Assembly (NCBI RefSeq): GCF_900109525.1
Contig: NZ_FOAN01000006.1
Coordinates: 372,001-436,000, forward strand
Length of the DNA stretch: 64,000 nt
Direction: 5' to 3'
DNA from: Allobosea lupini
Lineage (GTDB): Bacteria > Pseudomonadota > Alphaproteobacteria > Rhizobiales > Beijerinckiaceae
Below the pieces are notes generated by a model that saw only the letters and a list, made by a program, of their open reading frames with translations, did not search any database and was not told where the DNA came from. Below, in pieces: positions 56,657 to 64,000 of this stretch. Made by a program: the position numbers and the translations under genes. Numbering within the stretch: position 1 is the first letter of the stretch; every line of letters starts with the position of its first letter.

Positions 56657-57831
56657 CGACGCCTCCCGCCCCGCAGGCTTCCGAGCCGCTGCCGCATCGC
56701 TGGTCGACAGCGCCGTTCGAGCCCTATGCGATCGAGAAGATGTCGCCCGAGCAGGAGCGGGTCTACCTCGCGCCGCAATGGAAGCTGATGTGGTGGAAGT
56801 TCCGCAAGCACAGGCTCGCGGTGATCTCCGGCATCGTCATCCTGCTGATGTACCTGTCGGTCGCGATCTGCGAGTTCCTGGCGCCCTATCACTACACGAC
56901 GCGCAACACCGACTTCATCCGCGCCCCGCGGCAGGAGCTGCATCTCTTCCACGAGGGCAGCTTCATCGGGCCCTTCGTCTACCCGTATGCCCAGCGCCTC
57001 AACATGGAGAACCTGAAGCGCGAATACGACATTGACGAGAGCAAGCCGCAGAAGCTGCGCTTCTTCTGCCGCGCCGACACTTACGAGTTCTGGGGCCTGA
57101 TCCCCGGCAATCTCCATTTGATCTGCCCACCCGAAGGCGGCACGCTCTATCTGCTCGGCACCGACAGGCTCGGGCGCGACATGTTCTCGCGCATCCTCTA
57201 TGGCGGGCGGATCTCGCTGACCATCGGCCTGCTCGGCGTCAGTGTCTCCTTCGTGCTCGGCATCATCATCGGCGGCATCGCCGGCTACTATGGCGGCAAG
57301 GTCGATCTCATCGTCCAGCGCATCATCGAGATCGTGCAGTCGCTGCCGCATATCCCGCTCTGGCTGGCGCTGGGGGCGATCATGCCGCCCTCCTGGAGCC
57401 CGCTGCTGGTCTATTTCGGCATCACCGTGATCCTTGGGCTGATGGACTGGACCGGACTTGCCCGCGCCGTGCGCTCGAAGCTGCTGGCGCTGCGCGAGGA
57501 GGATTATGTCGTCGCTGCCCAGCTGATGGGCGCCAAGCCCGCCCGCATCATCGGCCTGCACCTCGTGCCCGGCTTCATGAGCCATCTCATCGCCGCCGCG
57601 ACGATCACGATCCCCAAGACCATCCTGGGCGAAACCGCACTGTCCTTCCTCGGCCTTGGCCTGCGGCCGCCCATCACCAGCTGGGGCGTGATGCTGAACG
57701 AGGCGCAGAACATCAATGTCGTCGCGCTCTATCCCTGGCTGCTCTACCCTTGCGTCCCGGTAATCGTCATCATCCTCGCCTTCAACTTCCTCGGTGACGG
57801 CCTGCGTGACGCAGCTGATCCGTATCGCTGA
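56653..57831 (+). CDS. Peptide ABC transporter permease, DppC/YejE-like
   Basis: A 392-residue permease. After an N-terminal cytoplasmic stretch of about 45 residues and a first helix (VISGIVILLMYLSVAICEFL), there is a long extracytoplasmic insertion (about residues 85-165), then the typical LLGTDRLGRDMFSRILYGGR and the coupling loop EEDYVVAAQLMGAKPARIIG. The insertion and the fused ATPase make the operon YejABEF-like. The last segment ends FLGDGLRDAADPYR, the standard DppC tail. Confidence 0.93.
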   Translation: MTTPPAPQASEPLPHRWSTAPFEPYAIEKMSPEQERVYLAPQWKLMWWKFRKHRLAVISGIVILLMYLSVAICEFLAPYHYTTRNTDFIRAPRQELHLFHEGSFIGPFVYPYAQRLNMENLKREYDIDESKPQKLRFFCRADTYEFWGLIPGNLHLICPPEGGTLYLLGTDRLGRDMFSRILYGGRISLTIGLLGVSVSFVLGIIIGGIAGYYGGKVDLIVQRIIEIVQSLPHIPLWLALGAIMPPSWSPLLVYFGITVILGLMDWTGLARAVRSKLLALREEDYVVAAQLMGAKPARIIGLHLVPGFMSHLIAAATITIPKTILGETALSFLGLGLRPPITSWGVMLNEAQNINVVALYPWLLYPCVPVIVIILAFNFLGDGLRDAADPYR

Positions 57832-57860
57832 AGCCTGCTCGCGCCATCGCAAGACCTTTC

Positions 57861-59000
57861 GTGAAGATCGCATTCCACACGCCGCTCAACCGCTATGGCG
57901 ACGGCGCCCCCTCGGGCGATCGGCTGATGGCGCGCCAGCTGGTGGCGCTGCTGGAAGACCTCGGCCATGCCGTCGAGATCGTCCCGGCCGAGCGCAGCTT
58001 CATGCGCGAGCCCGATCCGGCTTTGCTCACCGCGCACAAGCAGGCGGCGCAGGGCGTGATTGCCGCGCTGGAAGAGCGCTGGCAGATGCCGCGAGCCCGG
58101 CCCGACCTCATCTTCACTTATCACTGCCACTACCGCGCCCCGGACCTGATCGGCCCTGCCTTGGCCGCACGCTTCGACCTGCCCTACCTCGTCGCCGAGG
58201 CCAGCGATGCGCAAAAGCGCTTCGACGGCCCCTGGGCGGAGGCCGCCGCGCTCGCCCGCACCGCGATCCTGCGTGCCGACCTGCACCTGTGCATGACCGA
58301 GCGCGACCGCGAAGGCCTTGCCCGGCTCATCCCGGAGCCGGAGCGCGTGATCGACCTGCCGCCCTTCCTGCTCGGGGTCGAGGCGGTTCCGCAGCATTCC
58401 ATAGCTCCCCGCCACGGAAACGAACCGATCCGGCTGATCGCCGTCGCGATGATGCGCCAGGGCAACAAGGCCGCCTGTTACCTCTTCCTTGCCCGCACGC
58501 TCACCCACATGGCCGACCTGCCCTGGACATTGACACTGATCGGCGACGGCCCCGAGCGATCCATCATCGAAGCCGCGTTCGCTGAATTTCCGCCTGGCCG
58601 CGTCCGTTTCCTCGGAAAGCAGGCCCGCCCCGACATCCTCACCGAACTCACGAACCACGACCTCTTCGTCTGGCCGGGCCTGAACGAGGCCTATGGCGTC
58701 GTGTATCTCGAAGCGCAGGCGGCAGGACTTGCCGTTGCCGCACTCGACAGCGGCGGTGTTCCGGCTGTGGTGGACCGCAATCGCACCGCGCTCCTCGCCC
58801 CCCACGGCGATGAGGCCGCGCTGGCCGCGACGATCGCACGGTTGATCGGCGATGCTGAACTTCGCGCCTGCATGGGTTCGGCAGCGCAAGTGTTCGCGCG
58901 CCAGGAACGCAACGGCGATGGCGCCCGCAAAATTCTCGCCAGCGCGCTGGATGCCACCATCGCCCGGCACGGCCGCAAGACCTTGGAGATCGCGCCGTGA
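57861..59000 (+). CDS. Glycosyltransferase family 4 protein
   Basis: A 379-residue GT-B glycosyltransferase starting at GTG. The opening is KIAFHTPLNRYGDGAPSGDR. The donor site includes PIRLIAVAMMRQGNKAACYL, GDGPERSIIEAAFAEFP and the conserved NEAYGVVYLEAQAAGLAVAA, where the two Glu of the E-x7-E motif lie. The stop overlaps the start of the deacetylase-like gene by four bases. The peptide-importer operon ends 29 bp upstream, so transcription from there may continue. Confidence 0.9.
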   Translation: MKIAFHTPLNRYGDGAPSGDRLMARQLVALLEDLGHAVEIVPAERSFMREPDPALLTAHKQAAQGVIAALEERWQMPRARPDLIFTYHCHYRAPDLIGPALAARFDLPYLVAEASDAQKRFDGPWAEAAALARTAILRADLHLCMTERDREGLARLIPEPERVIDLPPFLLGVEAVPQHSIAPRHGNEPIRLIAVAMMRQGNKAACYLFLARTLTHMADLPWTLTLIGDGPERSIIEAAFAEFPPGRVRFLGKQARPDILTELTNHDLFVWPGLNEAYGVVYLEAQAAGLAVAALDSGGVPAVVDRNRTALLAPHGDEAALAATIARLIGDAELRACMGSAAQVFARQERNGDGARKILASALDATIARHGRKTLEIAP

Positions 59001-59788
59001 CTGAGGATGCCGCCTGGTCCGCGCTAGTGACCGAACTCGACGGCTGGGCAATCGCCGGCAAACGCCTCGATCTCTGGCTCCGCGACGACGACGCGACCGC
59101 TCCCAGCGACCAGCTCGACCGGCTGGCAGCCCTTGCCGAGCGCTTCACGATCCCCGTACTGCTGGCCTCGATCCCGCTGATGGCACAGGACACTCTGGCG
59201 AGGCGGCTCGAGACCGCACCGCTGCTGCGCCCCTGTCAGCACGGCGCCCGGCACCGCAGCCATGCCCCACCGGGCGAGAAGAAAAACGAATTCGGCCTGC
59301 ACCGGCCAACTGCCGACATCGCCGCCGAGATCGCGGCCAGCCGGGAGCGCCTTCGGGAGCTGTTCGGCCGTTCCTTCCTCCCTGTCTTCGTGCCGCCTTG
59401 GAATCGCATTCATCCGGATATCGCGGCGGAATTGCCGAGCCTCGGCTTTGTCGGTCTGTCCTGCTTCCGCAGTTTCGCGCTCGGGCCAGCCGGCGGCCCT
59501 CGCCTCGTCAACACCGATCTCGACCTGATCGACTGGCCCAATGGCCGTGTCGGTCGGCAGCCCGGCGATCTCCTGACCGAGATGGTCCAAACGCTCGCCA
59601 TTCGCCGCGCGAACCCGAGATCGAACCAGCCTTTCGGCCTGCTGCTGCACCATCACGATCACGATGCCACGGCCTGGGACTTTCTCACGAATCTGCTGGA
59701 ACGGCTCTCCGGTCACGCCGCTGTCGCATTCTCCAGTCCCGATGCGCTCTTCGGCGCTGCAACAAACTTGGCAACGGACTTGGATTGA
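58997..59788 (+). CDS. Polysaccharide-deacetylase-like protein
   Basis: A 263-residue protein of the carbohydrate esterase 4 / polysaccharide deacetylase-like fold. LDLWLRDDDATAP contains the Asp pair that would bind the metal, LRPCQHGARHRSHAPPGEKK holds candidate ligand histidines, and PVFVPPWNRIHPD resembles the substrate-groove motif. LLLHHHDHDATAWDF closes the fold. There is no signal peptide, so it would act in the cytoplasm, perhaps on a lipid-linked sugar. It sits between two glycosyltransferase genes. Confidence 0.82.
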   Translation: MTEDAAWSALVTELDGWAIAGKRLDLWLRDDDATAPSDQLDRLAALAERFTIPVLLASIPLMAQDTLARRLETAPLLRPCQHGARHRSHAPPGEKKNEFGLHRPTADIAAEIAASRERLRELFGRSFLPVFVPPWNRIHPDIAAELPSLGFVGLSCFRSFALGPAGGPRLVNTDLDLIDWPNGRVGRQPGDLLTEMVQTLAIRRANPRSNQPFGLLLHHHDHDATAWDFLTNLLERLSGHAAVAFSSPDALFGAATNLATDLD

Positions 59789-59882
59789 CGCGCCGCCGGC
59801 GCTATGGTTTTGGCCAGTTCGGGTGCGTTCCTTGCGTCCCCCGGAGGCCATCTGACCTTCAAGCAGAGGACGCGACGCGCGC

Positions 59883-61163
59883 ATGGGCCTCAGTCTGATC
59901 GATGATAGCGGGGTGCGCCGCCCGCCATGCAGCCCGCATGCGCCGCGCGTCCTGATCTATAGCCACGACACCTTCGGTCTCGGCCATATCCGCCGCTGCC
60001 GGGCGATCGCGAATTCGCTCGTCGCGAGCTATCCTCATATATCAGTGATCATCGTCTCGGGCTCGTCGATGATCTCCAGTTTCCAGTTCGGCGACGGCGT
60101 CGATTATGTCCGCATTCCCGGCATCGAGAAGCAGAGCGACGGACGCTACCTGCCGCATCATCTCAATCTCGACCTCGCCGATACGATCCGCCTGCGCACC
60201 GACCTGATCAAGCAGACGGTGCTCTCCTTCGACCCTGACATCGTCATCGTCGACAAGGAGCCGATCGGCCTGCGCGGCGAGCTCATCCCCTCGCTCGAAA
60301 TCCTGCGCCGGCGCGGCGCCCGCATCGTGCTCGGTGTGCGCGACGTGCTCGACGAGCCGGCCAAGCTGCATGATGAGTGGCGCCAGAGCGGCGCGCTCGA
60401 CGCGCTCGCCACCATCTACGACGACATCTGGGTCTACGGGCTGGACAGCATCTACCGGCCGCTCGAGGGGCTGCCGAACCAGCATCTCTTCGCCAGCAAG
60501 ATCCGCTATACCGGCTATCTCAAGCGCGCCGTGCCCTCGCCGATGCCGCCGAACCGGCACCCGCGCATCACCAAGGGCCCGTTCATCTTGGTGACACCCG
60601 GCGGCGGCGGCGACGGCGCCGGCGTGATCGACTGGGTGATTTCGGCCTATGAAACCGATCCGACAATCGAATTGCCGGCGCTAATCGTCTTCGGCCCGTT
60701 CCTGTCGCGTGAGAAGCGCAAGGAGTTCACCGAGCGCATCGCCAGGCTGCCGAAGCTGGAAAGCATCGGCTTCGAGCCGCGTCTCGAACTCCTGATGAAC
60801 CGCGCCCACTGCGTCGTCGCCATGGGCGGCTACAACACCTTCTGCGAGATCCTCTCCTTCGACAAGCCGGCGCTGATCGTGCCGCGCGTCCGGCCGCGCC
60901 TGGAGCAGGCGATCCGAGCCGAGCGCGCCGACAGCCTGCGCCTGATCGACGTGCTGTTCGACCCGACCCAGACCGGCGCGCATGCCCGCGATCCCGGGCA
61001 GATGGCCAAGGCGCTGCACGCGCTGCCCAAGCGCCTGCCACCCTCGCAGGCCTTCCTGCCGGACCTGCTCGACGGGCTGCCGGCGATCAATCGGGCGCTG
61101 GCCGACGATCTCTCGCCGCCGGTCCGCGGCCGGGCGCTGGCGCAGAACGCCGCAGCCGGCTGA
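59883..61163 (+). CDS. MurG-like glycosyltransferase family protein
   Basis: A 426-residue GT-B enzyme. The opening RVLIYSHDTFGLGHIRRCRA is a hallmark of this rhizobial subgroup, in place of the MurG GGxGGH motif. Later elements include ILVTPGGGGDGAGVIDWV, CVVAMGGYNTFCEILSFDKP and ALIVPRVRPRLEQAIRA. It is followed by a 99-bp gap. The shared design with the gene at 42899 and the same partner types (GT4) suggest that the two blocks belong to one glycan pathway. Confidence 0.88.
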   Translation: MGLSLIDDSGVRRPPCSPHAPRVLIYSHDTFGLGHIRRCRAIANSLVASYPHISVIIVSGSSMISSFQFGDGVDYVRIPGIEKQSDGRYLPHHLNLDLADTIRLRTDLIKQTVLSFDPDIVIVDKEPIGLRGELIPSLEILRRRGARIVLGVRDVLDEPAKLHDEWRQSGALDALATIYDDIWVYGLDSIYRPLEGLPNQHLFASKIRYTGYLKRAVPSPMPPNRHPRITKGPFILVTPGGGGDGAGVIDWVISAYETDPTIELPALIVFGPFLSREKRKEFTERIARLPKLESIGFEPRLELLMNRAHCVVAMGGYNTFCEILSFDKPALIVPRVRPRLEQAIRAERADSLRLIDVLFDPTQTGAHARDPGQMAKALHALPKRLPPSQAFLPDLLDGLPAINRALADDLSPPVRGRALAQNAAAG

Positions 61164-61206
61164 TCGCATGAGGAGATTCTAGCGAATCATTGCGCGCATG
61201 GCGCGA

Positions 61207-61234
61207 TGGACAGGGCCAACGAAGTTCGTAATAT
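61207..61234 (+). promoter_or_regulatory. Candidate promoter of the second amidohydrolase operon
   Basis: TGGACA (61207-61212) and TAATAT (61229-61234) with a 16-bp spacer, 28 bp before the ATG. The AT-rich patch stands out in a GC-rich neighbourhood. GGGAGA in front of the ATG completes the start region. Confidence 0.4.
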
Positions 61235-61262
61235 ATCACGACGACCGTTGGGAGACGCCGCC

Positions 61263-62498
61263 ATGACTCAGGTCCTGTTCCGCAATTTCGCGATGCTGGA
61301 GCCCGACCACGGCGAGCTGCGCAAGGGCTATGAGCTGCTTGTCGAAGGCGAGCTGATCCGCGAGGTCTCCGACAAGCCGATCAAGGCCGACAAGGCTGAT
61401 GCCATCGATTGTGGCGGGCGTACCCTCATGCCCGGGCTGATCGACAGCCATGTCCACGTCATGCTGTCGGAAGTCTCGATTCCCTTGCTCGAAAAAGTGC
61501 CGCTGACGCTGGCCACCGCCCGCGCCGCCCGCCTGATGAAGGGCATGATCGACCGGGGCTTCACCTCGGTGCGCGATACCGGCGGCGCCGATTGGGGCAT
61601 CAAGGAAGCGGTCGAGAAGGGCGACGTCCCCGGCCCGCGCCTGTTCATCGCCGGCGCCGCGATCGGCCCGACGGGCGGCCACAGCGACCCGCGCCGGCGC
61701 ACCGATTTCGGCGCGCGCTGCCATTGCTGCAACGCCATGGCCTACACGATGAACGTCTCCGACGGCGTCTCCTCCGTCATCAAGTCGACGCGCGAGCAGA
61801 TGCGGCTCGGGGCCGACCACATCAAGATCATGATGTCGGGCGGCGTCGCCAGTCCGTACGACCCGCTCGATTCCATGCAGTTCACGGTCGAGGAGGTCAC
61901 GGCCGCCGTCACCGAGGCCAAGGCCTTCGGCCGCTATGTCTGCGCCCATGCCTATACGCCTGAAGCCATCACCCGCGCCGCGCAATGCGGCGTGCGCGCC
62001 ATCGAGCACGGCAACCTGATCGACGAGGCCTCGGCGAAGCTGATGGCTGAGAACAACATGTTCCTGACCGCCAACCTCGTCGCCTATTACGCGATGCGCG
62101 AGCGCGCCGCCGAGTTCGGCATGAATGCCGAGATGCTCGCCAAGAACGACCTTGTCATCGACGGCGGCCTGAAGTCGCTGGAAATCTGCAAGCGCGCCGG
62201 CGTGCCGGTCGCCTATGGCTCGGACCTGCTCGGCCAGCTCCAGGTCGACCAGTCGCGAGAGTTCCTGCTGCGCCGCGAGGTGCTGTCGCCTGTCGAGATC
62301 ATCCGCTCGGCCACCACGATCGGCGCGCAATTGCTGCGCATGGAAGGCAAGCTCGGCACGCTGCGTGCAGGGGCTTATGCGGACATCATCCTGGTCGACG
62401 GCGATCCGCTGAAGAGCCTGGAGCTGTTCCAGGATCAGGGCGCGAAGCTGCCTGTGATCATGAAGGGTGGCGCCTTCCACAAGAATGCGCTGCATTGA
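61263..62498 (+). CDS. Metal-dependent amidohydrolase, paralogue
   Basis: A 411-residue cytoplasmic amidohydrolase. Metal-site sequences are DSHVHVMLSE (about residue 60), HIKIMMSGGVASP, HAYTPEAITRAAQCG, IEHGNLIDEA and YGSDLLGQLQVDQ. The tail is GTLRAGAYADIILVDGDPL. It differs from the first paralogue (21227) in a Cys-rich insertion ARCHCCNAMAYTMNV. It is followed 48 bp later by importer genes, so the imported compound may be its substrate. The ATG at 61263 (MTQVLFRNF) is preferred over a longer frame starting at 61206. Confidence 0.9.
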   Translation: MTQVLFRNFAMLEPDHGELRKGYELLVEGELIREVSDKPIKADKADAIDCGGRTLMPGLIDSHVHVMLSEVSIPLLEKVPLTLATARAARLMKGMIDRGFTSVRDTGGADWGIKEAVEKGDVPGPRLFIAGAAIGPTGGHSDPRRRTDFGARCHCCNAMAYTMNVSDGVSSVIKSTREQMRLGADHIKIMMSGGVASPYDPLDSMQFTVEEVTAAVTEAKAFGRYVCAHAYTPEAITRAAQCGVRAIEHGNLIDEASAKLMAENNMFLTANLVAYYAMRERAAEFGMNAEMLAKNDLVIDGGLKSLEICKRAGVPVAYGSDLLGQLQVDQSREFLLRREVLSPVEIIRSATTIGAQLLRMEGKLGTLRAGAYADIILVDGDPLKSLELFQDQGAKLPVIMKGGAFHKNALH

Positions 62499-62546
62499 GA
62501 GCGAGCCCTGTGAGGGCGAGCACATGGCGATGAAGAGGGCTGGAAT

Positions 62547-63362
62547 TTGAGCGCCGCACGCTTGAGCCTGGGACGCCTTGCGCTGAACGGCGCTGCCACG
62601 CTCTCGCTCGGCTTCATCCTGCTGCCCCTGTTCTTCGTGTTCTGGCTCGCCTTCTTCCGCCAGGAGATCCCCTCCTTCCCGCCGGAAGGTTATTCGCTGA
62701 AGTGGTTCCAGGCGGCGGCGAACAACAAGCCCTTCGTCGACGGCTTCATCCTCAGCCTGCAGGTCGGCGTGTCGGCTACCCTGATCGGGCTCGTGCTCGG
62801 CGTGCCCGCCAGCCTCGCATTGATGCGCCATCGCATCGCGCTCGGGCCCGCGATCAACACGCTTCTGCTGCTGCCGCTGGTGATGCCGGGCATCGTGCTC
62901 GGCACCTCGCTCTATGTCTTCCAGATCGAGACCGAGATCGCGACCGGCCTGCCGGTGATGGGTTCGGCCGGCGGTCTCGTCGCCGCCCACAGCCTCGTCG
63001 TCATTCCATGGGTAGTGAAGCTCGTCACCGCCAGCCTCGCCGGCTTCGACCGCACCATCGAGGAGGCCGCGCAGAATTTGGGCGCCGGCCCCTGGACGAC
63101 CTTTCGCCGCGTCACCTTGCCGAGCATCAGGCCCGGCCTCGTCGCCGGTTCGCTGTTCGGTTTCGTCACCTCCTTCGGCAATCTCGAGATGAGCCTGTTC
63201 CTGGTCGGGCCCGGCCGCACGACGCTGCCGATCGCGATCCTGCAATATCTCGAATGGAAGATCGATCCGACGGTCGCAGCCGCCTCGGTCATCCAGATCG
63301 TCCTGATCGGAGCGGCGATGATCATCACCGACCGTTACGTCAAGCTGAGCCGGGTGGTCTGA
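62547..63362 (+). CDS. Spermidine/putrescine-type ABC transporter permease (PotC-like)
   Basis: A 271-residue permease with about six membrane helices. The N-terminal helix is [17 protein letters not shown], and the EAA coupling loop reads [21 protein letters not shown]. The PotC-type signature [18 protein letters not shown] is clear. The start appears to be TTG at 62547. It overlaps the ATPase gene by one base. A PotB-like partner and the binding protein are not visible before it, so they probably follow beyond the window. Confidence 0.9.
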   Translation: MSAARLSLGRLALNGAATLSLGFILLPLFFVFWLAFFRQEIPSFPPEGYSLKWFQAAANNKPFVDGFILSLQVGVSATLIGLVLGVPASLALMRHRIALGPAINTLLLLPLVMPGIVLGTSLYVFQIETEIATGLPVMGSAGGLVAAHSLVVIPWVVKLVTASLAGFDRTIEEAAQNLGAGPWTTFRRVTLPSIRPGLVAGSLFGFVTSFGNLEMSLFLVGPGRTTLPIAILQYLEWKIDPTVAAASVIQIVLIGAAMIITDRYVKLSRVV

Positions 63363-64000
63363 TGGCCAGATTGTCGATCGAGCATCTGCGCAAGGTCTAT
63401 GGCGAGTTCACCGCCGTCGACAATTGCAGCATCGACATCGCGGAGGGCGAGTTCCTCGTCCTGCTCGGGCCATCCGGCTGCGGCAAGACCACGACGCTGC
63501 GCATGGTCGCCGGCTTCATCCAGCCGACGGCGGGCAAGATCACCATCGGCGAGCGTGACGTCACCAACCTGCCGCCCTGGAAGCGCAATTGCGGCTTGGT
63601 CTTCCAGTCCTACGCGCTCTTCCCGCATATGACGGTCGCCGAGAACGTCGCCTTCGGTCTGGAGATGCGCAAGGTCGCGCCGGCCGATCGCGGTCCGCGC
63701 GTCACCGAGGCCTTGCGGCTCGTGCGCCTGACCGGCCTAGACGAGCGCTACCCGCGCCAGCTCTCCGGTGGCCAGCAGCAGCGCGTCGCGCTCGCCCGCG
63801 CGCTCGCCGTGGAGCCCGATGTCCTGCTGCTCGACGAGCCGCTCTCCAATCTCGACGCCAAATTGCGCCAGGAGGTCCGTGTCGAAATCCGCGACCTGCA
63901 GCGCAAGCTCGGCCTGACCACCATCATGGTCACGCACGACCAGGAGGAGGCCCTCACCATGGCCGACCGGCTGGTGGTGATGGAGAAGGGCAAGGTCCGC
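63362..64000 (+). CDS. ABC transporter ATP-binding protein (PotA-like), truncated by window end
   Basis: The first 213 codons of an importer ATPase. Walker A is [16 protein letters not shown] (about residue 36), the Q-loop is [14 protein letters not shown], the signature is [16 protein letters not shown] (about 137), and Walker [16 protein letters not shown] and the switch [15 protein letters not shown] are all intact. The PotA/UgpC-type C-terminal domain lies outside the window. It overlaps the permease stop by one base, indicating one transport operon. Confidence 0.94.
   Translation, partial: MARLSIEHLRKVYGEFTAVDNCSIDIAEGEFLVLLGPSGCGKTTTLRMVAGFIQPTAGKITIGERDVTNLPPWKRNCGLVFQSYALFPHMTVAENVAFGLEMRKVAPADRGPRVTEALRLVRLTGLDERYPRQLSGGQQQRVALARALAVEPDVLLLDEPLSNLDAKLRQEVRVEIRDLQRKLGLTTIMVTHDQEEALTMADRLVVMEKGKVR

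Overview
The window is high-GC, densely packed alphaproteobacterial chromosome. The evidence is a carD / fdxA / S4-protein / Suv3-like helicase block, aerobic cobaltochelatase genes cobS and cobT, a ChvA/NdvA-type glucan exporter, a CyaC-like membrane cyclase and rhizobial-style intergenic palindromes. Together these point to Hyphomicrobiales, probably a Bosea-like genus. The genus is an inference. No phage, IS transposase, CRISPR array or rRNA operon is visible.

Layout. 0-13 kb: the end of aroK, then aroB, two mirror-image 78-bp palindromes, a CBS-domain transporter, an NTF2-like/TetR operon with two palindromic operators, a ChaA-type antiporter, an orphan TRAP binding protein, the glucan exporter, a VanX-like dipeptidase, a CAP-domain lipoprotein and a large MscS channel. 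13-19 kb: an IorAB-type molybdenum hydroxylase followed by soxXYZA without soxB or soxCD. The 5' ends of soxX and soxA are occupied by palindromic repeats. 19-28 kb: a ROK protein whose two halves appear swapped, an amidohydrolase, a small spermidine-synthase-like protein, a racemase-like protein, tRNA-Arg(CCT), an SNase-like protein, an M48 protease and a dienelactone hydrolase. 28-34 kb: carD, fdxA, the S4 protein and the helicase. 34.5-36.5 kb: a candidate toxin/immunity pair with an in-frame stop in the toxin gene and an AT-richer immunity-like gene. 37-43 kb: rpmB and the cobT/GNAT/GFA/cobS region. 43-46.6 kb: glycosyltransferases and two methyltransferase-like genes. 46.6-51.6 kb: a three-gene operon of an ABC exporter with degenerate ATPase motifs, a cyclic-nucleotide-binding protein and a heme/[2Fe-2S]-type membrane cyclase. 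51.9-57.8 kb: a complete oligopeptide importer (fused double ATPase, binding protein, two permeases). 57.9-61.2 kb: two more glycosyltransferases and a deacetylase-like protein. 61.2-64 kb: a second 411-aa amidohydrolase followed by a spermidine/putrescine-type ABC importer that runs off the window.

How the parts may work together. The two glycosyltransferase blocks, the degenerate ABC exporter and the cyclase/cNMP-binding pair could form one envelope-glycan locus controlled by redox state, now split by the peptide importer. This is an inference from neighbourhood only. The strongest candidates for undescribed biology are this redox-cyclase/degenerate-exporter operon, the toxin/immunity pair at 34.6-36.4 kb, the permuted ROK protein, and the palindromes that supply coding sequence at the ends of aroB, soxX and soxA.
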